In this document: positions 1-9,608 of the stretch, one piece after another
Position numbering within the stretch: position 1 is the first letter of the stretch
Layout of the letters: each line of letters begins with the position of its first letter
Source: Hormiphora californensis
Lineage: Eukaryota; Ctenophora; Tentaculata; Cydippida; Pleurobrachiidae
Direction: 5' to 3'
Assembly: GCA_020137815.1 (NCBI GenBank)
Contig: WFME01000025.1
Coordinates: 1-20,156, forward strand
Length of the DNA stretch: 20,156 nt
Made by a program: the position numbers and the translations under genes
The notes under the pieces: generated by a model
Databases searched by the model: none
Told to the model about the DNA's origin: nothing
What the model saw: the letters and a program-made list of their open reading frames with translations, nothing else

Positions 1-21
1 GGACAAACAAATAAACGTTAC

Positions 22-138
22 CCGTATCATTGACTGGTAGCTGTTCACGTAATGTGCGATGTCATCAGCTCCCGGGAACCCACTTTATTAGAGCGGAACA
101 AGACCCTTTCCAGCATTCTACCGTAGTTTTCTACCCAC
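22..138 (-). CDS. PLBD-like exon 4
   Basis: The acceptor ACACAG|GTG is at 139/138 and the donor CGG|GTAACG at 22/21. The 117-nt length equals 39 codons. The end reads NSYQSMIR in phase 0, matching the family's WNSYQ-type motif; a shift of one base just before it gives HITWNSYQ, which fits the family better, so an indel lies near 50-55. The middle has stops in phase 0 and is open in a neighbouring frame, so a second indel is likely near 117. The cysteine nucleophile expected hereabouts cannot be identified with confidence because the frame is uncertain. Confidence 0.6.
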
Positions 139-1806
139 CTGTGTAAATGGTAAGTATATTGACTCTTACTTGTCCAACACAACACATGTATGTAGACTGT
201 AGAGCATTATTATTATACGTTTTGATTTAGTTGTGTCACGTACTGCAGTGAGCCTTTAAAGGTTGACAAGATACCTAAAACTTTTCGTATATCGTCTTAT
301 TTTGATTTATCATTAATTTTCAGTATTTTTTCAGAATTTTTTGTCGGCTAGAAATATGTGCAAAATAGGGGGCTACTGACAAATGAGTGTGCCTTTTTTA
401 AAATTGATACCGTAATATCTCCGGTTCCTGATGAGATACAGAAACCGTTTTGGTAGCGTTGGAAAGGTCTTATTGAGACCAATCCAACGCAACCAAGATC
501 AAGTCTTTCTTTGAGGAACCGGAAACGTGAATTTCAATTTGCGAGACGCAGTGAGTGTGCCCAGTAAAACCAGTGCTGACAATATCGGTAGACCCCTATT
601 TCGAATTTTTTTTCTAGCCGACAAAAAAATTCTAGAAAAATGCTGAAAATTAATGATAAATCAAAATAAGACGATATACGAAAAGTTTTAGGTATCTTGT
701 CAACCTTTAATATTAAAAAAGAATACTTTTACAAATAAAAATCACCTTGTCTCCCTCACCGGCACCCAGAGCCGATTCCAAGTCCTCCAGATCACCACTC
801 AGATTCATCAAAAAAGTCTACAGTTGCATTCGTCCGGGGTAGGCGTAGTTAAAACCCTCGTTCAGTCCTTTTAGTTGCGTCAAAATCAGGGACACCTGGT
901 GGATTGTTGTTATGTTCTATAACCCTCCCTTCCCGGGATAATATAAAATAAAAAGATCTTGAACGAAACAAGATTGTTATAATATGTTCTAACCCTCCTT
1001 TGTACAGGGTCGGGCAAGGCAAGGGGATTGTAGCGGTGACGGGATGACGAGAAAAATCTGTCAGAGCATTGGCCTAACAGGGAAACTTATAGTTGCATTA
1101 ATATACAGTCCGACCCCATTTACCGGACCCGAATTTACCAGAAACCATGATTACCGGGCAAAACCCTTCTCCCGAGCGTCTCCGGGCGAAATTCGGGGTC
1201 AGATTGTGCCCATGGAAAGTATACCTGAGTCCAGTAGATGTCACCAGGGTTCTTCCTTATCATGAATATGTATCATGTTCAGTAGTTACCATGGTTACAT
1301 ATATGCAATTACCTGAGTCCAGTAGATGTCAACCAGGTTCTTCCTTATCATGAATCATGTATCATGTTCAGTAGTTACCATGGTTACCATTATATATGCA
1401 ATTACCTGAGTCCAGTAGATGTCACCAGGGTTCTTCCTTATTATGTGTTCCATCCACTTGAGATTGCTTTCAACAAAACTGGAGGAGTCTCTTACAATAC
1501 GGGGTGGCAGGGTCCCGACAATACCCCTCCATGGTGTTGGTCCAACTCTGAGTGAGAGAATTAGGGATAAATAATATTTATTGGGTGCAGTCACGATGAA
1601 TATATTTATTAAACTAGTGGACCCAGGCCATCCTACGGCCCTACCAGGAAACTATTGAATGGCTCCCGCGATTAGCGCACTCCATCCGGATGGCTTAAAA
1701 CTGATCGTTTTTCATATCTCTAACTTCTCAGTTTCCTCTTACTTCTTAGTCCTACCTCTCTATCTCTATCTCTGTCTTTCTCTGTCTCTCTCTGTCTCTC
1801 TCTGTC

Positions 1807-1859
<53 letters not shown>

Positions 1860-2756
1860 ATTTTTATCTCAATTTCTCTGTCGTCACGTCTTTGTCTATT
1901 TTACCACTCTATATGGGGGATCTCATCACGCACAGTGGAATACTGGGTGAAATGTGGGATCTGATACTCACTGGGATGATCTGATAGTCCACTGGGGTGA
2001 TCTGATCATGGCTGGGGTGATCTGATCCTCTATGGGATGATCTGATCTTGGTTGGGGGGATCTGATCCTCAGTTGGGTGATCTGATCATGCATGTGGGGT
2101 ACTCCTAGCATGCTACTTTAATTCTGTAATTCTGTAATTCTGCTACTTTTTACGTGATCTGATCTTGATGACGACGATTTAGGGACCACCAAACATGCAT
2201 GGGTGGGATCAAGTTTCGGGTGTTTTTGTCATTATATAGTAAGATATCTCCATCGTGACTGCACCAAATTCGAAACGGGACCATGGGTTTGTCGCTGTCA
2301 GGTGGTTTCTAGAAGCGTGTCAGGCAGTCACATCATGTCAGATCCCGTTTTGATTCTCGTCCGATCTCAGATATCGGGTCCATACGCCACCAGACAGGGA
2401 AACAACCAATCAGAACTCGTTATTTAGGTCACGTGACTGGTTATCAGCCAATCAGGGACCAGTATTTCCTGATTCAGTCGGTTCCTGCTATCGACTCACC
2501 TGAAGAATCCTCTCGGCAGTAATGAGCCCCTCCATAGTACCCAGCTGCGCCGACTCTGAATCTCGTCTGAATAGGATCCATTCGTGGTAACACTCAGTGT
2601 AGTCCACCCGTTAGCAGATAGACTGTCCACAAAGGTGGCTTCCGCAATAGATCCTCCTTTGTCATGGTAGATGGGTGTGAATGAGGGAGATAGGTACAGA
2701 GTTTTAGCGCTTATTGTCCCCAGGATTAACAGCCAGCATAGTCCAAGATTGATCAT
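22..2756 (-). CDS. Phospholipase B-like (PLBD2-like) gene, first four exons, frame damaged
   Basis: This is the 5' part of a gene for a lamina-ancestor/phospholipase B-like protein, a lysosomal N-terminal-nucleophile hydrolase family. Four exons read right to left (2756-2500, 1547-1406, 895-746, 138-22) and together give about 221 residues, where the family is usually 500-600, so the rest lies beyond the left edge. Family signatures, in order: a signal peptide, NGWTTLSV, AAGYYEGLITAERILQ (after frame correction), FVESNLKWMEHI, YWTQ|VSLILTQLKGL, MNLSGDLEDLE and NSYQSMIR. Every junction is phase 0 with GT/AG borders. Exons 1, 2 and 4 contain single-base indels and exon 3 an in-frame TAG, so as written it cannot encode a full protein. 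It is either a decaying pseudogene or a gene with consensus errors; conserved splicing favours recent damage or error. The family call rests on recognised motifs and no search was run. Confidence 0.82.
260..706. mobile_element. MITE-like element with TTAA duplications
   Basis: Inverted arms of about 113 bp (260-372 and about 590-706, above 90% alike by eye) start AGGTTGACAAGATACC. The element is flanked by TTAA at 256-259 and 707-710, the target duplication of piggyBac-type transposases. The 447-bp element has no ORF, so it is non-autonomous. The core holds two further nested stems: CCGGTTCCT (421-429) with AGGAACCGG (514-522), and GCGTTGG with CCAACGC around GGTCT/AGACC. It lies in intron 3 of the PLBD-like gene, where splicing could remove it. 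Confidence 0.75.
746..895 (-). CDS. PLBD-like exon 3 with in-frame TAG
   Basis: The exon lies between the acceptor CCACCAG|GTG (896/895) and the donor AAG|GTGATT (746/745). It is 150 nt, exactly 50 codons, phase 0 at both ends. It encodes VSLILTQLKGLNEGFNYAYP, then GRMQL, a TAG stop (near 818), then TFLMNLSGDLEDLESALG. The stop may be a point mutation or a pair of compensating indels beside the following run of six T; the sequence does not decide. Confidence 0.8.
896..1221. other. Intron 2 sequence with a diverged direct repeat
   Basis: There is no coding signal. Two imperfect direct copies of a segment around TATGTTCTATAACCCTCC (about 903-940 and 972-1010) suggest an old tandem duplication of about 70 bp. 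Short methionine-started frames here show no family resemblance and read antisense to the gene. Confidence 0.5.
1222..1442. repeat. Tandem repeat (2.4 copies) of exon-2 end plus splice donor
   Basis: Units of 88 bp (1222-1309) and 93 bp (1310-1402) are followed by the genuine exon end (1403-1442). On the gene strand each unit is the last 30-odd exonic bases (AAGAACCCTGGTGACATCTA and on to ACTCAG) plus a GT donor and the start of intron 2. Donors therefore fall after 1406, 1313 and 1225 (GTAATT, GTAATT, GTATAC). Only the first keeps phase 0 with exon 3; using the others would add an in-frame TGA about 16 codons on. Confidence 0.85.
1406..1547 (-). CDS. PLBD-like exon 2
   Basis: The acceptor is strong: branch-like CCCTAAT, pyrimidine run and CTCAG|AGT at 1550-1547. 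The exon begins SWTNTMEGYCRDPATPYCK in phase 0, a cysteine-containing stretch like that of invertebrate family members, and ends FVESNLKWMEHI...NPGDIYWTQ at the donor CAG|GTAATT (1406/1405). One extra T in a TTTT run near 1473 splits the two halves into different frames. The exon is 142 nt where 141 would be in phase. It joins exon 3 as YWTQ|VSLILTQLKGL, a hallmark of the family. Confidence 0.82.
1755..1858 (+). repeat. (CT)n microsatellite with CTGT variants
   Basis: The left part mixes CTGT, CTTT and CTAT units and grades into pure CT, then is joined directly to the dispersed tail at 1859-2246. The same left-to-right gradient is seen at 6969-7314. It lies in intron 1 of the PLBD-like gene. 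Confidence 0.9.
1859..2246 (+). mobile_element. Dispersed repeat tail, copy 1 (same as 9262-9518)
   Basis: After the (CT)n comes CTCTATATGGGGGATCTCAT, then about six degenerate units of roughly 20 bp (consensus near GGGGTGATCTGATCNTCAGT), then GATGACGACGATTTAGGGAC, and the match ends at AGTAAGATA. The same order follows the CR1-like LINE at 9262-9518. This copy has a 45-bp extra segment with three AATTCTGT repeats (about 2100-2150). It is either a severely 5'-truncated LINE copy (3' UTR only) or an independent repeat that carries a (CT)n. Confidence 0.7.
2406..2455. promoter_or_regulatory. CLEAR-type E-box flanked by two CCAAT boxes
   Basis: GTCACGTGAC (2428-2437) is a perfect palindrome and matches the known consensus bound by TFEB/TFE3/MITF factors that switch on lysosomal genes. 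CCAATCAG occurs on both sides (2406-2413 and 2448-2455), each about 10-15 bp from the E-box. The cluster lies about 60 bp inside intron 1 of a gene whose product is lysosomal in other animals. Binding is inferred from the motif only. Confidence 0.5.
2500..2756 (-). CDS. PLBD-like exon 1 with signal peptide
   Basis: The ATG at 2756 lies in a good context (CAGCCATGA). The first 17 residues, MINLGLCWLLILGTISA, are a typical cleavable signal peptide, as expected for a lysosomal glycoprotein. The mature start KTLYLSPSFTP is followed by NGWTTLSVTTNGSYSDEIQ. After that the frame breaks twice by one extra G (around 2554 and 2541). Dropping both gives S-R-A-A-G-Y-Y-E-G-L-I-T-A-E-R-I-L-Q, the family's conserved segment, ending exactly at CAG|GTGAGT (donor at 2499-2494). 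The exon is 257 nt, or 255 nt (85 codons) after correction, leaving phase 0. Without correction the frame reads through the donor and soon stops. Confidence 0.82.
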
Positions 2757-2828
2757 GGCTGAAGGTTGGTTTTATGAATCTTACTATCTATTAATAATAG
2801 TATTATCAGTGTTAACAAGATAGACAAC

Positions 2829-2928
2829 GATCAGCTATTATATACAACACTGATAATTTGGTTTAGTACCATTATATCGATATAATGGTACTAAACCAAA
2901 TTATCAGTGTTGTATATAATAGCTGATC
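2829..2928. repeat. Perfect 100-bp palindrome
   Basis: Bases 2829-2878 are the exact reverse complement of 2879-2928, with no spacer (centre TATATC|GATATA). It lies 72 bp upstream of the PLBD-like start codon. A partial echo of the arm (ATTATCAGTGTT) occurs at about 2795-2810. It could be a foldback MITE, a recent inverted duplication or a hairpin artefact of assembly. Confidence 0.92.
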
Positions 2929-3105
2929 AAACCACGCTCTTTAGATTCTATTAATACAACTCCAGTTATCTTCAAACGAGCTGTGGTTGATTTGAAATTA
3001 CAAATGAAAAACCTTGATAATTTTTAATTTAAAATAATTTTTAATTTAAAATAATTTAAAATAAAAACCTTGATAATTTTTATAAACAAAAACGTATGAC
3101 TTGAT
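2929..3105. other. AT-rich intergenic segment
   Basis: Contains short direct repeats of TTTAATTTAAAATAA (about 3024-3063) and two copies of AACCTTGATAATTTTT. No gene is evident. Confidence 0.5.
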
Positions 3106-3152
3106 TTTACACGTCCATTCAAAAGCATCCCTGATCTGAATGGACGTGTAAA
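3106..3152. repeat. 16-bp-arm hairpin
   Basis: TTTACACGTCCATTCA (3106-3121) pairs with TGAATGGACGTGTAAA (3137-3152) around a 15-base loop. A further ACGTGTAAAAT follows at about 3161. It lies at the end of the presumed cytoplasmic tail of the interrupted membrane-protein gene; whether it is 3' UTR structure or a small repeat is unknown. Confidence 0.85.
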
Positions 3153-3165
3153 GCAGGTTACGTGT

Positions 3166-3308
3166 AAAATACTATTTTCATTGCCATGCAATTTAACTTT
3201 GTCCATAAACTCTTGTCTTTTTTTCCGCCATCTAAATAATTTAGCTAATGGGGGTTTCAAAATGAGCTTGCTGTCTCCCTCTGCCATCGGGAAACGAGGC
3301 ATCATATA
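3166..3308 (-). CDS. Cytoplasmic-tail segment of interrupted membrane protein
   Basis: The frame entering from the transposon edge reads Y-M-M-P-R-F-P-M-A-E-G-D-S-K-L-I-L-K, then KPPLAKLFRWRKKRQEFMDK, a basic, hydrophilic sequence fitting a cytoplasmic tail. It is in frame with the membrane-span segment at 14834-15097 once the transposon and one TA are removed (see that entry). The frame stays open to about 3027, but beyond about 3155 it crosses a hairpin and AT-rich sequence, so the true end is uncertain; a weak donor-like GTAACC lies at 3161-3156. Confidence 0.4.
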
Positions 3309-4263
3309 ACGTGTTGGGCATAAAAAATGTCCCCCCTAGACTAGCATAGTTCCAGATATCGTAGAGCTCTAAAATTTTACACAGTTACTCTATGGGACAA
3401 ATAAATAAGTTCCACAAAATTTCAGACTTTTAGCTCAAAGTTCATTTTTTTGATCAGAATGAACATTGTTATTCATTCCAAAAACATGATTTTTCGGTCC
3501 AGAAGCCAAGCAATTATCTTTGGCTCTCGATTTTCTTTCAAATGCGACCAAGAAAAGCCCAAACGGATATCCACAAGGCAAACAGTGGTCATGTTTCTGA
3601 CTGTTAGTCAGGTCATGTGATCCCCACCGAATCGTGTAAGTTATTCTGAATTGCTAATCAAGATTAGTTGTGGAGAATCACGTATCACAGCCGCTAATGA
3701 GGGATGACGATGATGATTGGCCATGAGATCCGAAGCTCATTAACAAGTCACCTCGGTAAGTCTGAAGAACCTGTCCTTTCCTCTCACGAGCGCTCATGAG
3801 TGTATCATGAGTGTTTCAACGTCTCATGAGCGCTCATGAGACATTGAAACAGAGATGGGATGAGACATATGTCTCATGAGCGCTCATGAGCAACGTCTCA
3901 TGAGCACTCTTGATACGCTCATGACACACTCATGACACACTCATGATACACTCATGAGCGCTCATGATACACTCATGATACACTCATGACACACTCATGA
4001 TACACTCATGAGCGCTCATGAGAGGAACAGCCAGGTTCTTCCGACTTACCGTCACCTCTTTACCAAAGTGCTCCCGAATCACATGTCCCTTCTTCGATAC
4101 ACATCCCTCATTAGCGACTGTGATACGTGATTCTTTCCCACTAAGCCTGATTAGCAATTCACGATTCGGTGGGGATCACATGACCTGACTAACAGTCAGA
4201 AACATGACCACTGTGTGCCTTGTGGTTGTCCGTTTTGGCTTTTCTTGGTCGCATTTGAAAGAA
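3309..4263. mobile_element. Foldback DNA transposon A, left arm, core and part of right arm
   Basis: Element A begins ACGTGTTGGGCA at 3309 after TA (3307-3308), and its other end is the reverse complement ending at 14831 before TA (14832-14833). The left arm (3309 to about 3805) pairs first with 4006-4263 and then with 14608-14831, which restores one continuous right arm of about 480 bp. Without the retroelement inserted in its right arm, A would be about 1.18 kb. It has no transposase frame, so it is non-autonomous. TA duplication suggests a Tc1/mariner-type source, but the termini were not matched to a known family. Confidence 0.8.
3788..4022. repeat. Palindromic TCATGA array in core of transposon A
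   Basis: Seventeen TCATGA hexamers occur in about 235 bp, mostly 10 bp apart (units such as ACACTCATGA and GCGCTCATGA). The 18-bp perfect palindrome CTCATGAGCGCTCATGAG occurs about four times. The spacing is close to one helical turn, so the sites would lie on one face of the DNA. Confidence 0.9.
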
Positions 4264-4287
4264 TTTATTTATTTATTATCTCTGATA

Positions 4288-5852
4288 CAGGGTGTCCCAT
4301 ATATTCTGTGGGTCGGTTGGCGAGCTGTCACGCAAAAACGGTGATAGTAGTGTGAAAACAAACTACGGGAGTGTGCTGGATTAATTCCTTCCTAACTGAT
4401 GGCTTTGTTTTGAAATTAAATTTCAAAAGTTAATTTTTCATGAATGAACATTCCTGTCATTCATTCGTGAATTCTGAAATATTGTTTACCTTGAGTAAAA
4501 AACTTTTCTTTGGCTCGAAATTATCTTTCCAATGAGCACCATAAAAAACAAATTGAAGCACCGGGTCGCATTGCAGGTGAGAAAATGCAAATGCATGATT
4601 TTGGCCATTCCTGCGACTTTCAATCAGCTGTATCACCGCTAATTTTTGTTCAATCCTTTTAAAAGCTTTGGTGAACATCGGTGAAGATAAGACCTTTGCT
4701 CACAAGAAAAATCAAGGTCAAAACTCAAAGTTCATTTTTCATTTTTGGTAGTTCATTCCACTCATTCAGGAAAAAAACATCCCTAAAGTGACGAAAAGGT
4801 TTGGGTTTTGTTTGGCCCATGTCCTGAAACGACAGAGAGGTGTAAAAACGTGTTTCCGGGCTAGTTAGTGGGTGTCCATGTGATCATTTTGATATCTGAC
4901 ACCTTTGCTGAGCCATAATTAAGAGATTTTCTCAAATTCAAACATGGGATACGAGTATTCTGCGATTGGTACCGTGCACCAATAACAAGAGATCCCATAG
5001 CACCTCAAAAATTATGATTAGCTAAATGAAATGAGTTGATTTACGATTGAAAAGATTAAAACCAATGTAAAGTCGGACTAAACGAACATTTTCAAGCGTG
5101 AATCAACTCATTTCATTTAGCTAATCATAATTTTTGAGGTGCTATGGGATCTCTTGTTATTGGTGCACGATACCAATATCAGAATACTCGTATCCCATGT
5201 TTGAATTTGAGAAAATCTCTTAATTATGGCTCAGCAAAGGTGTCAGATATCAAAATGATCACATGGACACCCACTAACTAGCCCGGAAACACGTTTTTAC
5301 ACCTCTCTGTCGTTTCAGGACATGGGCCAAACAAAACCCAAACCTTTTCGTCACTTTAGGGATGTTTTTTCCTGAATGAGTGGAATGAACTACGAAAAAT
5401 GAAAAATGAACTTTGAGTTTTGACCTTGATTTTTCTTGTGAGCAAAGATCTTTGCTATCCAATGTTCACCCAAAGTTTCAAAAAGATTGAAGGTAAGGTA
5501 GCGGTGATACAGCCGATTGAAAGTAGCAAAAAGAGCCAAAATCATGCATGTTCATTTTCTCAACTGTCATGTGACCTGGTGCTTCAATTTGAGTTTTATG
5601 GTGCTCAATGGAAAGATAATTGCGAGCCAAAGAAAAGTTACTTACTCAAGGTAAACAATATTTCAGAATTCATGAATGAACGGCAGCAATGTTCATTCAT
5701 GAAAAATGAACTTTTGAAATTTAATTTTAAAACAAAGCCATCAGTTAGGAAGGAATTAATCCAGCACACTCCCGTAGTTTGTTTTCACACAACTATCACC
5801 GTTTTTGCGTGACAGCTCGCCAATCGACCCACAGAATATATGGGACACCCTG
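4288..5852. mobile_element. Foldback DNA transposon B (mariner-like ends)
   Basis: Starts CAGGGTGTCCCATATATTCT after TA (4286-4287) and ends with its complement before TA (5853-5854). The arms are 754 bp (4288-5041) and 752 bp (5101-5852) with a 59-bp spacer. CAGGGTGTCCC ends and TA duplications fit Tc1/mariner-type non-autonomous elements. Outer and inner parts of the arms are about 97% alike, but 4430-4690 against 5450-5710 is only about 85% alike. Frames of 73 and 130 residues in those middles (4457-4678 minus; 5420-5812 plus) are similar to each other but resemble nothing I know, and no transposase motif is visible. Confidence 0.88.
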
Positions 5853-5854
5853 TA

Positions 5855-6060
5855 TACATTACAATATAACATGTAATATTGCACCTTCTTGCGTGCTAAA
5901 GAACTGGTACTCGGATAGTTCTGAACATTAAAAGATAGTCTGTTTATGATGGTTTTCAATGAAAAGGTAGTTAGATTAGGTTAAAATTGGCATGCTGCTG
6001 ATAGAATATTGAGTTAATGATAGTGATTAAATTAATAAGATAAAATAGTGTAGATAAGTT
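5855..6060. other. AT-rich segment, probably retroelement 3' region
   Basis: Lies between foldback B and the 470-bp insert. By position it should belong to the 3' untranslated region of the minus-strand retroelement or to a later insertion. No coding signal or further repeat was found. Confidence 0.4.
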
Positions 6061-6530
6061 AATGCTGTTAAGATTTAAAACAAGAATTATTTGCATTATG
6101 TATCCATAATGCCACGTTTCCCTGCCCTCTTCGATTTGCCATTCAACTCGCCATTAAGCTGTCCGCATTCCGCAAAATGGGGATTTGTGTTTTTCGAACT
6201 TTTAAAAAACGCAAAACATTTTCAATTTCTCAATTTTCCCCAAAAACGCGCGGCCGATATAAAACAAATTTTGCCGCGCGTTACAGTTTATAGCCGCGCA
6301 CACCTCATAAATTTTCAATAGTTTGTGGGCGCGCATGTTACTCCGCAAACTTCAAATCGCGCGCGCCGCACGGTTGCCCCTCGCAACGAAAGTGTGACCA
6401 AAAAATGTCCCTCTACCGATTAGTTAGTATACCAAAATGTCGTTTTCGAATTCTAACCCTGCTATGCCTTTTTACAAAGTAAAAAGGCATCCGGGTGGAT
6501 GCCTTCGGCATCCACCCGGGCAGGGAAATA
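6061..6530. mobile_element. 470-bp insert between 14-bp direct repeats
   Basis: AGTGTAGATAAGTT occurs exactly at 6047-6060 and 6531-6544 and looks like a target-site duplication of retroposition length. The insert differs from its AT-rich surroundings: it has GC-rich blocks (CGCGCGGCC, GCGCGCGCCGCAC) and ends in two adjacent hairpins (6464-6519). TTTCCCTGCCC (about 6117) is the inverse of GGGCAGGGAAA (about 6519-6529), so a terminal-inverted-repeat element inside is an alternative. No poly-A, A-box or B-box was recognised. Confidence 0.55.
6464..6519. repeat. Two back-to-back perfect hairpins
   Basis: ATGCCTTTTTAC/GTAAAAAGGCAT (6464-6490, 12-bp arms, AAA loop) is followed at once by CCGGGTGGATGCC/GGCATCCACCCGG (6491-6519, 13-bp arms, TTC loop). 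Both share GGCAT, so alternative pairing between them is possible. A smaller GGCC-TTC-GGCC hairpin lies at about 6933-6943. Confidence 0.88.
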
Positions 6531-6544
6531 AGTGTAGATAAGTT

Positions 6545-6968
6545 TTAATAAATAGTAGATAGAAATATAAAATATGCTGATTGAAGGGTAATTAGTAATA
6601 ATAAGTTAATTAATAGAATAAAATCAACAGTATAATTTAATAAGTATAAAAATATTGTAAAACAGTATACAGTGTTGAAACAGTATACAGTGTTGAAACA
6701 GTATACAGCGGTAAAACTGTGGTAGTAAAACAGTATTGTATAATGATCTAGTAAAAAACAGTATACAGTAGTAAAACAGTATACAATACATAATTTGATT
6801 TAAAGATCAGTAGGAATGAGATTTAATTGTAGTAGAAAACATAAAATAGAAATCACGTAAAATAAAATGTAGTAAAATAATTATATTAAACTAGTATTTA
6901 AGTTCTACTAGTCAATGTAATATTGTAATTCGGCCTTCGGCCAAAAAGCGCCGGGCCCATCGCTCATT
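6545..6968. repeat. AT-rich segment with AACAGTATACAG repeats
   Basis: Between about 6658 and 6790 AACAGTATACAG recurs, at first as 18-bp tandem units ending GTGTTGA, then more loosely as GTAGTAAAACAGTATAC. The rest is A-rich with no coding signal. It probably belongs to the interrupted 3' region of the retroelement or to the flank of the LINE block. Confidence 0.55.
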
Positions 6969-9182
<2,214 letters not shown>

Positions 9183-9226
9183 TTCATAGCTACACATCAA
9201 AAGTATCAAAAGTAAGTATCTCTCTC

Positions 9227-9260
<34 letters not shown>

Positions 9261-9518
9261 ATTTTTTACTCTATATGGGGATCTCATCACGCACAGTGGA
9301 CTACTGGGTGAAATGTGGGATCTGATACTCACTGGGATGATCTGATCCTCAGTGGGGTGATCTGATCATGGGTGGGGTGATCTGATCCTCAGTGGGGTGA
9401 TCTAATCATGCATGTTGGGTGATGTGATCTGATCTTGATGACGACGATTTAGGGACCACCAAACATGCATGGGGGGATCAAGTTTCACCCCTTTTCGCAT
9501 TATATACTTAGTAAGATA
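9183..9518 (+). mobile_element. 3' region of CR1-like LINE: (CT)n and dispersed tail, copy 2
   Basis: About 36 bp after the stop codon a (CT)n tract (9219-9261) leads into ATTTTTTACTCTATATGGGG, several GGGGTGATCTGATCCTCAGT-like units and GATGACGACGATTTAGGGAC, ending at AGTAAGATA. From the (CT)n on, this matches 1859-2246. If the tail is the LINE's own 3' UTR, both copies are insertions of one family; if not, the LINE entered the (CT)n of a separate repeat. Confidence 0.65.
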
Positions 9519-9608
9519 GAGGGAGATAATCTTTAATTAAGAAAGGAGATTATCATCGAAAATACAGCTATCTAATGTTAGCTTCACTAGGTTACGGAAT
9601 TTACTCTT
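9519..9608 (-). other. Start of retroelement 3' UTR, with a stem
   Basis: Between the ORF2 stop (9611-9609) and the LINE block. GATAATCT (9525-9532) pairs with AGATTATC (9547-9554) around TTAATTAAGAAAGG. A 3' structure could serve template recognition in such elements, but this one sits at the point of contact with the neighbouring LINE, so it may be incidental. Confidence 0.4.

Noticed and set aside
2203-2427. 74-codon plus frame in PLBD intron 1
   Set aside because: Antisense to the gene, begins in a dispersed repeat and has no protein-like pattern.
4457-5812. Short frames in foldback B as a transposase
   Set aside because: No DDE/D-type motif or DNA-binding domain is visible, and they lie in the inverted arms with freely changing residues.
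6106-6125. Similarity of ATGCCACGTTTCCCTG to ATGCCTCGTTTCCCG at the receptor tail (about 3287-3302)
   Set aside because: Only about 14 bases match and nothing beyond; treated as chance.
6501-6510. UUCG tetraloop in the GCCTTCGGC hairpins
   Set aside because: Perfect arm pairing leaves a three-base TTC loop; a C(UUCG)G loop would put the rest of the stem out of register.
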